In this document: one piece after another, positions 26,546-34,807 of the stretch | Layout: every line of letters begins with the position of its first letter | How positions within the stretch are numbered: the stretch's first letter is position 1 | Notes under the pieces: model-generated | What the model was told of the DNA's origin: nothing | The model's input: the letters and a program-made list of their open reading frames with translations, nothing else | The model's database searches: none | Program-made: the position numbers and the translations under genes | NCBI GenBank assembly: GCA_022041995.1 | Contig: CP074381.1 | Coordinates: 3,968,001-4,032,000, forward strand | Reading direction: 5' to 3' | DNA: 64,000 nt | Source: Cupriavidus necator | GTDB lineage: Bacteria; Pseudomonadota; Gammaproteobacteria; Burkholderiales; Burkholderiaceae

Positions 26546-27862
26546 ATGGCGACCACCCCCGCCGGGCCCGCCATGACAACATTGGAAGCCAGCTCCGACG
26601 CGGACGCCGCCAGCACAGATCCAGACGCCAGCCCGGCACGCGCCGGACCCGCGCACCCCGCCACGCCGCCGCGCCGGCTGGTCTGGATCCTCGGCCTGAC
26701 CGAGACCATCTCCTGGGGCACGCTGTTCTTCGCCTTCACTGTCTTCATCGACCCCATGATCCGCAGCCTGGGCTGGTCCAAGCCCTTCCTGGCGGGCGGC
26801 TATTCGCTGGGGCTGCTGGTATGGGCGCTGTGCTCGTTCGCGGTGGGCCGGCTGCTGGACCGCGTGCCGGCGCGCAAGGTGATGGGCGCGGGCTCGGTGC
26901 TGGCCGGGCTGGGCCTGCTACTGTGGGCGTGGACGCCGTCGCAGGCGGTGTTCCTGCTGATGTGGGTGCCGATCGGGCTGGCCATGGCGACCACGCTGTA
27001 TGAGCCCGCCTTCGTGGTGCTGCGCCAGGCCTATGGCGACCAGTACCAGAAGCCGATCGTGGTGGTCACGCTGATGGCCGGCTTTGCCAGCACGATCTTC
27101 GTGCCGCTGGCGCAATGGCTGGTGATCCATCTGGGCTGGCGCCCGACGCTGACCGGCTTTGCCGCGCTGAACCTGCTGGTCTGCGCGCCGCTGCACGCGC
27201 GCATGCGCTACGCGCTGCATCCCACTTACACCGGCATGACCCCCGCCGACGGCCAGGCCGGCAGCCGCGACATTGCCCGCGCCACGCTGCGCCAGCCGGT
27301 GTTCTGGGCGGTGGTGCTGGCCTTTACCGCGACCGCGGTGGTGGCCTCGCTGCTGGGCGCGCACCTGATCCCGATGCTGACCGAGAAGGGCATGCCGGTG
27401 GCGCAGCAACTGGTGGTGGCAGCGCTGATCGGCCCGGCCCAGGTGGTGGGCCGCATGCTGATGATGCGCGCGGGCGTGCGCCACCCGGTGCGGCTGTCGC
27501 TGCCGGTCTATGCGCTGATGGGCGCCGGGCTGCTGTGCTTTGCGCTGGGGCATGGTGCCTGGCTGATGGTGGCCGCGGTGCTGTACGGCTGCGCCAACGG
27601 CGTCAACACCATGCTGCGGGCGATGGCCATGCCGGAACTGATCTCGCGCCATCACTACGCCACGCTCAACGGGCTGATGATGACGCCGGTGCTGCTGATG
27701 CAGGCCGCCGCGCCGTGGCTGGGCGCGCTGCTGTGGCGTGCCGCCGGCGGCTACTGGCTGATGCTGTGGGTGATGGTGGCGCTGGCGCTGGGCGCGCTGC
27801 TGGCCTTCGGCTACGCGCTGCACCGGCGCGGGCTGCTGCGCGTGGATGCCGCCAGCCGCTAG
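26546..27862 (+). CDS. MFS transporter
   Basis: A 438-residue major facilitator protein with 12 predicted membrane segments. After a cytoplasmic N-tail of about 45 residues the first helix reads WILGLTETISWGTLFFAFTV. The inter-helix loop motif GRLLDRVPARKVMG lies after TM2. The pattern resembles the oxalate/monocarboxylate-like MFS group (UMF or OFA relatives), but the substrate is not identifiable. Another MFS gene follows after 40 bases on the same strand; they differ too much to be a recent duplication. Confidence 0.87.
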   Translation: MATTPAGPAMTTLEASSDADAASTDPDASPARAGPAHPATPPRRLVWILGLTETISWGTLFFAFTVFIDPMIRSLGWSKPFLAGGYSLGLLVWALCSFAVGRLLDRVPARKVMGAGSVLAGLGLLLWAWTPSQAVFLLMWVPIGLAMATTLYEPAFVVLRQAYGDQYQKPIVVVTLMAGFASTIFVPLAQWLVIHLGWRPTLTGFAALNLLVCAPLHARMRYALHPTYTGMTPADGQAGSRDIARATLRQPVFWAVVLAFTATAVVASLLGAHLIPMLTEKGMPVAQQLVVAALIGPAQVVGRMLMMRAGVRHPVRLSLPVYALMGAGLLCFALGHGAWLMVAAVLYGCANGVNTMLRAMAMPELISRHHYATLNGLMMTPVLLMQAAAPWLGALLWRAAGGYWLMLWVMVALALGALLAFGYALHRRGLLRVDAASR

Positions 27863-27902
27863 TACGGTGCTGTCATAACCCGCCTCACGCCGATGCGGGA
27901 CA

Positions 27903-29174
27903 ATGACGGCTTTTGCAGGGGCACCGCTGCCCCGCCTGCCGCACCCTCCCATGCCTGATCCGCATTCCCCGACCGCCTCCACGCCCTTGCCGGCCGCGGT
28001 GTCGCGCGCCACGCGCGGCACCATGGCGCTGTTCTTCGTCAATGGCGCCACCTTTGCCACGTGGGGCGTGCATATTCCCACCATCAAGGCACGCTTCGGC
28101 CTGTCCGACGCGATGCTGTCGCTGGCGATGCTGGCCGTGGCGGGCGGTGCCCTCCTGGCGATGGGCCCGGTCGGGCGCTGGGTGGCGCGCGCGGGCAGCG
28201 CACGGGCGTCGATGACGGGCGGGCTGCTGTTCGCGCTGGCCACGGTGGCGATCCTGGCGATGCCGTCGTTCTGGCTGCTGCTGCCCGCGCTGGTGGCGTT
28301 CGGCATGGCCAATGCGGCCTTCGATGTCGCCATGAACGCGCAGGCCGCGACGATCGAGGCCAGCCGCACGCGGCCCGTGATGTCGGCGCTGCACGGCATG
28401 TTCAGCCTGGGCGGCATGGCGGGTGCGGGCGCGGGCGGCCTGATGCTGTCGCTGGGTGTGGCGCCGCTGGCGCATGCGGCGATGATGGCGGGCGTGACCG
28501 CAGCGGTGGCGCTCGGTACGCTGCCCGGGCTGCTGGCGGACCATCCGGTGCTGCCGTCGGCGGCCCACCATCGCGACCACGCGGTGCGCGCACTGTGGCT
28601 GCTGGGCCTGCTGGCGTTCCTGGGCCTGGTCGGCGAAGGCGCGATGTACGACTGGACCAGCGTCTATATGCGCGACGTGGCGCAGGCGCCCGATGGCTGG
28701 ATCAGCCTGGGCTACGCCGCGTTCTCGGGCGGAATGGCGTGCGGACGCTTCGGCGGCGACCGCCTGCGCGCGCGCCTGGGCGACGGCGCCACGCTGACTG
28801 GCAGTGCCTGGCTGGGCTTTGGCGGCATCGCGCTGGCGCTGCTGGTGCCGCTGCCGCTGGCCGCGCTGGCGGGCTTTACGCTGATGGGGCTGGGCGCGGC
28901 CAATATGGTGCCGATCTTCTTCGTTGCCGCGTCGCGCCTGCCGGGCGTGGCGCCGGCCGAAGCGATTTCGCGCGTGGCGCGCTTTGCCTACCTGGGGCTG
29001 CTGCTGGGGCCGGTGCTGATCGGCGGGTTGGCGCACCTGGCCAACCTGCGCATCGGGCTGGCGCTGGTGGCGCTGACCATGGGCTGGATCGCACTGGCGG
29101 GCGCGCACTCGGCACGGCGCTACCTGCCGGCGCGCGCCGGCACGCCGGCGGCGCAGGCCCCGGCCGAGCGGTAA
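27903..29174 (+). CDS. MFS transporter
   Basis: A second MFS permease, up to 423 residues. It lacks long cytoplasmic domains and shows VNGATFATWGVHIPTIKARFGLSDAML near the N-terminus, typical of the YbjJ-like (inner-membrane fucose-permease-like) branch. TM loops include GRWVARAGSARASM and GEGAMYDWTSVYMRD, characteristic of that group. The ATG at 27951 (MPDPHSP) is a plausible alternative start that removes a Pro-rich lead. Its stop is four bases from the convergent dioxygenase gene. Confidence 0.86.
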   Translation: MTAFAGAPLPRLPHPPMPDPHSPTASTPLPAAVSRATRGTMALFFVNGATFATWGVHIPTIKARFGLSDAMLSLAMLAVAGGALLAMGPVGRWVARAGSARASMTGGLLFALATVAILAMPSFWLLLPALVAFGMANAAFDVAMNAQAATIEASRTRPVMSALHGMFSLGGMAGAGAGGLMLSLGVAPLAHAAMMAGVTAAVALGTLPGLLADHPVLPSAAHHRDHAVRALWLLGLLAFLGLVGEGAMYDWTSVYMRDVAQAPDGWISLGYAAFSGGMACGRFGGDRLRARLGDGATLTGSAWLGFGGIALALLVPLPLAALAGFTLMGLGAANMVPIFFVAASRLPGVAPAEAISRVARFAYLGLLLGPVLIGGLAHLANLRIGLALVALTMGWIALAGAHSARRYLPARAGTPAAQAPAER

Positions 29175-29178
29175 GGCG

Positions 29179-30063
29179 TCAGGCGGCCGCGCGCAGCGGC
29201 GCGCCGGCGCCCAGGCCCTCGAACACGAAGCTGTCCATGGCAAGCACGCCATAGGTCACTTCATCGGCAACCCGCGACACGCTGGCCGGCGCCGCTCCCG
29301 CGCCACTGGCAGCCTGCGGCCCCAACGCCGCACCCAGCGCCACGAAGAACGGCAGCAGGTGCTCGTCGGTCGGGTGCGCGCGGCGCGCATACGGCGCCTG
29401 GGCGCGGTAATCGGCAATGCGGCCGGTATCGCCGGTGGCCAGGGCCTCGTCCAGGGCACCCGCCATCCAGCCGCGGAAGGCTTCCACATACGGCTCGGCC
29501 TGCGGCCCATGCTGGTCGCGCCGGCCACCGCCAAATACTTCCTGCAGGTTGTGCGTGAAGCTGCCGGACGCCAGCACCAGCACGCCCTCGTCGCGCAGCG
29601 GGGCCAGCGCGCGGCCGATCTCGATCTGCGTGGCGGGCGGCAGATAGGGGTTCAGCGCCAACTGCACCACCGGCACGTCGGCATCCGGGAAGAAGTGGCG
29701 CATCGGCATCCAGGCGCCGTGGTCCAGCGGTCGTTCATCGTCCTGGCCGACAAACCCGGCGCCAGGGACCGCTGCCGCCTCGACCAGGGCCTTGACCCGC
29801 TCGGCCAGCGCCGGCGAGCCCGGGGCGTCATAGCGCAGTGCGTACAGCTCGCGCGGGAAGCCGCCGAAGTCGTGCCAGGCTTCCTGGCGCTCGCGGCTGG
29901 TGACCGCCAGCGTGCTGTAGATCCAGTGCGCCGAGATCACCAGCACCGCGCGCGGGCGCCGGGCGCGCAACTGCCCGCCCAGCGCGTCGAAGGCGGCGCC
30001 GGTGGGGCCGGGATCGATGGCGAGCATCGGGGAACCATGGGAAATATAAAGCGAGGGAAGCAT
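29179..30063 (-). CDS. LigB/DODA-type extradiol ring-cleavage dioxygenase
   Basis: A 294-residue class III extradiol dioxygenase (DODA/YgiD group). Metal-site residues fit: His in LYISHGSPM, His in LVISAHWIYST, and LASGSFTHNLQEVFGG with a further conserved histidine. It may cleave aromatic catechols such as DOPA, but E. coli YgiD and relatives have varied activities, so the substrate is uncertain. The start MLPSLYISHG is chosen because GGTGG lies upstream and the family begins here; the frame is open to 30216. Confidence 0.88.
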   Translation of the reverse strand: MLPSLYISHGSPMLAIDPGPTGAAFDALGGQLRARRPRAVLVISAHWIYSTLAVTSRERQEAWHDFGGFPRELYALRYDAPGSPALAERVKALVEAAAVPGAGFVGQDDERPLDHGAWMPMRHFFPDADVPVVQLALNPYLPPATQIEIGRALAPLRDEGVLVLASGSFTHNLQEVFGGGRRDQHGPQAEPYVEAFRGWMAGALDEALATGDTGRIADYRAQAPYARRAHPTDEHLLPFFVALGAALGPQAASGAGAAPASVSRVADEVTYGVLAMDSFVFEGLGAGAPLRAAA

Positions 30064-30296
30064 GGCAGGACCACCTTCAAACTGTTTGTGTACCTGTATC
30101 CAGTTTGGCAAAGATCCGCGCCGGGCACGGGCGCAATTTGCGGACACATCGTGCAAAAAAGTTGAATCGCCGGGCGCAGCGTGGCGTGGCGCACACAGCG
30201 CCTCGGGAACCGGCACCGTTGCCAGGGGCGATCAGCCTATGATGCAACCGTGAGCCCGCCGGCGGTGTCATCCGGCGAGGCGTCTGCAACGCCTTG

Positions 30297-30680
30297 ATGC
30301 CACCGGCACGCCCCGCGCGCCATGCGTGGCCGGAGACTTCGGTGGTCCCGCGCATCCCGCGCCGCCCCGGGCGGCACCCTCCCTTCCTGGCCCACTGGTG
30401 GCAAGCGGGCGTCTACGGCAGCGTGCCCGCCGTCGCCCTGTGGATCCTGGCACGCCTGCCGGCCGGCGTGCTGGCATCCCTGGCCGGGACGCCCGCGGCG
30501 GCAACCTGGCTGAACCATGCCGGCGACACCGTGTTCGTGACCGGCTGGGCCGCCAGTGCCCTGCTGCTGTGGCTCACGCGCCGCCGGCCGGCGACCACCG
30601 ATCCGGCCATGCCGGCTACGCCGCCCTTCCCGCCCGCCTCGCCCTCCAGGCCGTCGACCCGGCGGCATCCGGCCGGCTGA
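30297..30680 (+). CDS. Small putative membrane protein
   Basis: A possible 127-residue protein that I do not recognise. Two hydrophobic stretches are visible, GVYGSVPAVALWILARLPAGV and TVFVTGWAASALLLWL, separated by a short loop, followed by an Arg/Pro/Thr-rich tail. There is no clear ribosome site before the ATG at 30297 and the composition of the ends is ordinary GC-rich reading frame, so it could be spurious. It lies between the dioxygenase and outer-membrane barrel genes. Confidence 0.4.
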   Translation: MPPARPARHAWPETSVVPRIPRRPGRHPPFLAHWWQAGVYGSVPAVALWILARLPAGVLASLAGTPAAATWLNHAGDTVFVTGWAASALLLWLTRRRPATTDPAMPATPPFPPASPSRPSTRRHPAG

Positions 30681-30836
30681 CCGGCGCCGCCGCGCCGATA
30701 TAAGGCGGCAACAGTCCGATCTGAAAGATTTCGCGCGACGCTCCCACCCTATCCTGCGTCGCTAGAATGCGCGGGAGAGCCGCATGCCGCGCTGCAGCGC
30801 GCACCGGCACCGGCACCGACCGCACAGAGATTGTCC

Positions 30837-31853
30837 ATGTCCGCACGCCAGCGACACCGCCGGTTCCACCCCGCGCCAAGCCATCGCGCGCGGCCCCTTT
30901 GGCGGGCGGCCCTGGCCGCCGTGGGCGCGGCGGCGCTGCTGGCCGCCGGCGCGGCACATGCCCAGGGCGCGCCCGGACTGCGCCTGCCCGGGGCCAATGT
31001 GCAGCGGCACGCCAACGCGGTGCTGTCGCTGATGGCGTACTCGGTGGTGCCGGACCTTACCTCCAGCTCGCTGTCGATCAATAACGCCAGCACCGACGAT
31101 CCCGGCATCGTCATGTCGCAGCTGGGCGGCGGCTTCACCATCAGCAAGTCGTTCCCGCTCTACCTGGAAGGCGCCATCGCCTACAGCCGCTACGATCCCA
31201 CCTTCGTTGCCACCAATGGCGCCGACTCCCGCGCCATCCCGACCCGCTGGAACACCTTTTCCGGCACCATCGGCGTGGGCTGGGACTTCCCGCTGACGGC
31301 CAACAAGGAACTGGTGTTCCGGCCAATCTTCAACGCCTCGCTGGGCAATGTCTCCAGCGACCTGTCGGTCGGCAAGTCCGTGGTCGAGCAGGTCACCGAC
31401 CGCCAGATCAACTTCCTCGACGGCGGCAGCCTGAACGCCTACGGGCTGGGCGGCTCGGTGATGCTGGACTGGGAGCACTACCGCGAGGACTACGAGATCG
31501 ACGTGGAACTGCGCTACACCAATATCCACCTGCAGAGCTTCGGCGGCACCACCAGCTCGGTGACCGGCACGGCCACGGCGCAGACCGCCAACCTGTGGGC
31601 GCGCTGGCGGGCGCCAACCGGGATGCATGCGTTCGACCGGCCGGTACGTTACGTGCTTGAACTATCACATTCGCACTACCTTGGCAGCCAGGCCGGCATC
31701 CTCGGCTTCAATTACCTGACCACGCTCGGCACCGGGCTGGAACTGGACACCAGCGCACACGAAGTCTTCGTCACGCGGATCCGGGCGGTGGTGCGCTATG
31801 TGTTCGGCAACAACGTGTCGGGCGTCTCGCTGGGGCTGGCGGCCAGCTTCTGA
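30837..31853 (+). CDS. Outer-membrane beta-barrel protein (solitary autotransporter-barrel-like)
   Basis: A 338-residue exported protein: basic N-terminus, signal peptide core ALAAVGAAALLAAGAAHAQG, and then a mature region dominated by alternating beta-strand patterns. It ends in LGLAASF, with a C-terminal Phe as in barrel proteins recognised by the BAM machinery. Segments such as YLEGAIAYSRYDPTF, YEIDVELRYTNIHL and VFVTRIRAVVRYVFG look like barrel strands. The architecture matches the solitary outer-membrane autotransporter-barrel type, without passenger domain. Function unknown. A TTG six bases upstream is an alternative start. Confidence 0.7.
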   Translation: MSARQRHRRFHPAPSHRARPLWRAALAAVGAAALLAAGAAHAQGAPGLRLPGANVQRHANAVLSLMAYSVVPDLTSSSLSINNASTDDPGIVMSQLGGGFTISKSFPLYLEGAIAYSRYDPTFVATNGADSRAIPTRWNTFSGTIGVGWDFPLTANKELVFRPIFNASLGNVSSDLSVGKSVVEQVTDRQINFLDGGSLNAYGLGGSVMLDWEHYREDYEIDVELRYTNIHLQSFGGTTSSVTGTATAQTANLWARWRAPTGMHAFDRPVRYVLELSHSHYLGSQAGILGFNYLTTLGTGLELDTSAHEVFVTRIRAVVRYVFGNNVSGVSLGLAASF

Positions 31854-31934
31854 GCCCGTTCGCAGCGGATCCGGGGCGGATCGGAAGTTAAGGAATCGCT
31901 TAACATTGCGGTTTCCCTGCATTTCCGACGTTTC

Positions 31935-33245
31935 ATGACTGCGACTACCGCCCCAATCCCCGACATTTCCGCCGCCACCCGACGAAAGGCGATCATCGCC
32001 GCCACCATCGGCAACGGCCTGGAATGGTTTGACTTCACCGTCTACAGCTTCTTTGCCGTCATCATCGCCAAGCTGTTCTTCCCGACCGGCAATGACCTGA
32101 CCTCGTTCCTGCTGACCGTCGCCACCTTCGGCGTGGGCTTCTTCATGCGCCCGGTCGGCGCCATCGTGCTCGGCGTCTACGCCGACCGCGTGGGCCGCAA
32201 GGCGGCGCTGACGCTGACCATCCTGCTGATGGCGCTGGGCACGGCCATCATCGGCCTGGCCCCGACCTACGGCCAGATCGGCCTGTGGGCACCGGCGCTG
32301 ATCGTGCTGGCGCGCCTGATCCAGGGCTTCTCCGCCGGCGGCGAGGTGGGCGGCGCCACCGCCTTCCTGATCGAGCACGCGCCCGACGCCGAACGCGGCG
32401 CCTACGCCAGCTGGCAGCAGGCCAGCCAGGGCATCTCCTTCATGCTGGGCGCGGCCATGGGCGCGCTGGTCACCAACGGCCTGTCGCCCGAGCAGATCGA
32501 TGCCTGGGGCTGGCGCATCCCGTTCCTGTTCGGCCTGCTGATCGGCCCGGTCGGCATGTATATCCGCTCGCACCTGGACGAGCCGCCCGAGTTCGAAGCG
32601 CGCCAGGCCGCCCGCAAGGCCGCCAAGGTCAAGTTCTCGCCGCTCGCGCAGGTGCTGCGCGACCACCCGCGCGAAGTGCTGGCCGGCCTGGGCGTGACCA
32701 TCCTGTGGACGGTGTGCACCTACGTGCTGGTGTTCTACATGCCGTCATACGCCAAGCAGCAGCTGGGCCTGCCGCTGGGCGCGACCTTCAAGTCGACCGC
32801 GCTGTGCGGCGCCATCATCCTGGTGCTGTGCCCGCTGATGGGCATGCTGTCGGACCGCATGGGCCGCAAGCGCATGCTGGGCATCGTGGCGCTGCTGATC
32901 GGCGTGCTGGCCTATCCGCTGTTCCACTGGCTCAATGTGTCGCCAAGCACGCAGACCCTGCTGCAAGTGCAGATCGTGCTGGGCATCCTGCTGGCGGCCT
33001 TCACCGGTCCGGCCCCGGCGGTGCTGGCCGAGCAGTTCCCGACCGAGGTGCGCTCCACCGGGCTGTCGCTGGCCTACAACTTCGCCGTGACCATCTTCGG
33101 CGGCTTTGCGCCGCTGATCGTCACCTGGCTGATCGAGTCGACGCAGAACAAGCTGGCGCCGGCTTACTACGTGATCGCCGCTGCCGTGGTGAGTTTTATC
33201 GCGCTGGTGTTCATGCACGACCGCACGGGCAAGAAGCTGGCCTGA
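31935..33245 (+). CDS. MHS-family MFS transporter (organic acid or betaine type)
   Basis: A 436-residue metabolite:H+ symporter of the MHS subfamily. Diagnostic stretches are GNGLEWFDFTVYSFFAVII (TM1), GVYADRVGRKAALTLTIL (loop 2-3), QGFSAGGEVGGATAFLIEHA and the loop after TM8 MGMLSDRMGRKRML. Members import citrate, alpha-ketoglutarate, shikimate, proline or betaine; the exact substrate cannot be called. It is followed by a strong terminator and stands alone. Confidence 0.92.
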   Translation: MTATTAPIPDISAATRRKAIIAATIGNGLEWFDFTVYSFFAVIIAKLFFPTGNDLTSFLLTVATFGVGFFMRPVGAIVLGVYADRVGRKAALTLTILLMALGTAIIGLAPTYGQIGLWAPALIVLARLIQGFSAGGEVGGATAFLIEHAPDAERGAYASWQQASQGISFMLGAAMGALVTNGLSPEQIDAWGWRIPFLFGLLIGPVGMYIRSHLDEPPEFEARQAARKAAKVKFSPLAQVLRDHPREVLAGLGVTILWTVCTYVLVFYMPSYAKQQLGLPLGATFKSTALCGAIILVLCPLMGMLSDRMGRKRMLGIVALLIGVLAYPLFHWLNVSPSTQTLLQVQIVLGILLAAFTGPAPAVLAEQFPTEVRSTGLSLAYNFAVTIFGGFAPLIVTWLIESTQNKLAPAYYVIAAAVVSFIALVFMHDRTGKKLA

Positions 33246-33267
33246 GCAGTCCGCGCCAGTTCCAGGC

Positions 33268-33300
33268 AAAAAAGCCAGCTGCGAGGCTGGCTTTTTTGTT
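33268..33300. terminator. Bidirectional rho-independent terminator
   Basis: Stem AAAAAAGCCAGC / GCTGGCTTTTTT (33268-33279 and 33286-33297), six-base loop, with A and T runs on both sides. It lies between the MHS transporter and the convergent DUF2314-like gene. Confidence 0.9.
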
Positions 33301-33317
33301 GCCCGCTGACAGGCCGC

Positions 33318-33674
33318 CTAGCCGGCTTCGTCCTCATCCCGGTGGATATTGATCACATGCCGCGCCTCGAAGCACAGCGGCATGCCCGGGTTCATCTCCT
33401 CGGTGCAATACGGCTGGTTGTCGAGTTCGCCGGTGTAAAGGCTGCCCTCCCGGCCGGTGACGATCACCCACATCCGTTCGACGTGGACCTCTTCGCTGCA
33501 CGTCTCGTCGGCGACCAGGATGCGGAAGATCAGCTTGACCAGCTGGCCGGGTGCGAGTGCATCACGTTCCTCGCGCGGCGGCATCCAGAAGGTGTCGGGA
33601 TGGGCGGCGGCGATGGGCTCGGCGTCGTCGAGCTCCCATCCGTCTTCGTCCAGGGTTGTCAATCGCATGTCCAT
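33318..33674 (-). CDS. Conserved hypothetical protein, DUF2314-like
   Basis: A 118-residue acidic cytoplasmic protein. The core FWMPPREERDALAPGQLVKLIFRI, then ERMWVIVTGREGSLYTGELDNQP and CFEARHVINIHRDE, resembles the DUF2314 pattern (a small beta-rich domain with a conserved ERMWV). Function is not known. The start at 33674 is set by GGAAGG eight bases upstream; the frame is open to 33785. It is divergent from tag. Confidence 0.7.
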   Translation of the reverse strand: MDMRLTTLDEDGWELDDAEPIAAAHPDTFWMPPREERDALAPGQLVKLIFRILVADETCSEEVHVERMWVIVTGREGSLYTGELDNQPYCTEEMNPGMPLCFEARHVINIHRDEDEAG

Positions 33675-33778
33675 TTTCAGCCTTCCGCAATCTCTCGGGT
33701 GCGGGCATGATCGCAGCAAATGCGCCGGCCGGCGAGAGCCTGGCCCGCGTCCGGGACTTTCAACAGGAACTGGTACCC

Positions 33779-34396
33779 ATGACAAGCAAGAAGGAAGCCG
33801 CGGTGCGCTGCGGCTGGTGCGGCACGCTGGAGGACTATTGCCACTACCACGACACCGAGTGGGGCTTCCCGGTCGCCGAAGACCGCCGGCTGTTCGAGAA
33901 GCTGTGCCTGGAAGGCTTCCAGTCCGGCCTGAGCTGGCTGACCATACTGCGCAAGCGCGAGGCCTTCCGCAAGGCGTTCGCCAATTTCGACATCGAAAAG
34001 GTGGCGCGCTTCAGCGAGCGCGATATCGCGCGCCTGCTGGGCGACGCCGGCATTGTGCGCCACCGCGGCAAGATCGAGGCAGCCATTAACAATGCGCAGC
34101 GGGCCCGCGAACTGCTGGAGACGGAATCGTCGCTGGCCGCCTACTTCTGGCGCTTCGAGCCCGATCCGGCCAGCCGGCCCAAGGTGCTGACACCGGAGGT
34201 GCTGCGCACCATGGCGATCTCGGCGGAATCCACGGCGCTGTCAAAGGACCTGAAGAAGCGCGGCTGGCGCTTTGTCGGTCCCACCACCATGTACGCGCTG
34301 ATGCAGGCGATGGGCCTGGTCAATGACCACCAGGAAGGCTGCACGACCCGTGCCGAGGTGCTGGCTGCGCGCAAGGTGTTCAAGGTGCCGCGCTAG
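33779..34396 (+). CDS. tag: DNA-3-methyladenine glycosylase I
   Basis: The 205-residue base-excision enzyme that removes 3-methyladenine. It carries the family signatures RCGWCGTLEDYCHYHDTEWGFPV, EGFQSGLSWLTILRKREAFRKAF and RFVGPTTMYALMQAMGLVNDH. The zinc ligands are Cys and His in the first and His and Cys in NDHQEGCTTR, an HCCH-like set as in E. coli Tag. The ATG at 33779 has AGGAA ten bases upstream; an ATG at 33707 in frame would add 24 residues unlike the family. Confidence 0.95.
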   Translation: MTSKKEAAVRCGWCGTLEDYCHYHDTEWGFPVAEDRRLFEKLCLEGFQSGLSWLTILRKREAFRKAFANFDIEKVARFSERDIARLLGDAGIVRHRGKIEAAINNAQRARELLETESSLAAYFWRFEPDPASRPKVLTPEVLRTMAISAESTALSKDLKKRGWRFVGPTTMYALMQAMGLVNDHQEGCTTRAEVLAARKVFKVPR

Positions 34397-34807
34397 CGTT
34401 GCGCGGACGTATACCTGGCGCATGCAGGTATACGTCCGCCTGCGCCGGCTGGCGGCAACGGTAAATGCCGGCGCGGCGATGCCCGCGTAAACGTCAGGCC
34501 ACCGCGAACAGCGCAATGGTCCTGCCTATGTCTTTAATATTGTTTACGTATGTAAACATAGTAGTAGTAGGTAAACCGGGCTTCGGGCCGTGGATAAGTC
34601 ACCTTTTCCCTTTCGGCTCAGGGACTTGCGGCAAAGATAACCACTGCGGGATAACCCTGAATCGCCGGGATAGCCCGGCAGTCACGTATACGTCGGCGAC
34701 GCAGGCGCCGCAGTTATCCGTATACGTCCCACAAGGCACCCCCAGGCGGGGCACAGCTTGTCCGGGCGGTTATCCCCAGCAACCGGCGAAGATGTCCACA
34801 GCCGGGC
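34397..34807. other. Gene-free segment with DnaA-box-like words, GTATACGTC repeats and a parS-like dyad
   Basis: About 410 bases between tag and the CDF gene with no convincing gene. It holds a perfect 15-bp inverted repeat (34403-34417 / 34425-34439) built on GTATACGTCC, and the same word recurs at 34686 (GTATACGTCG) and 34720 (GTATACGTCC). It also has a dyad TGTTTAC-GTAT-GTAAACA at 34541-34558 in the most A/T-rich part, and DnaA-box-like words: TTATCCACG (minus, 34589-34597), TTATCCGTA (34714-34722) and TTATCCCCA (34770-34778). Its role is unknown. Confidence 0.55.
34403..34439. repeat. Perfect 15-bp inverted repeat around GTATAC words
   Basis: Arms GCGGACGTATACCTG and CAGGTATACGTCCGC are exact complements separated by seven bases. 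No T-run follows, so it is not a typical terminator although it lies seven bases after tag. Each arm contains GTATACGTCC or its complement. Confidence 0.8.

Noticed and set aside
34403..34439. The inverted repeat after tag as a rho-independent terminator.
   Set aside because: No T-run follows and the repeat word recurs elsewhere, so a binding site is more likely.
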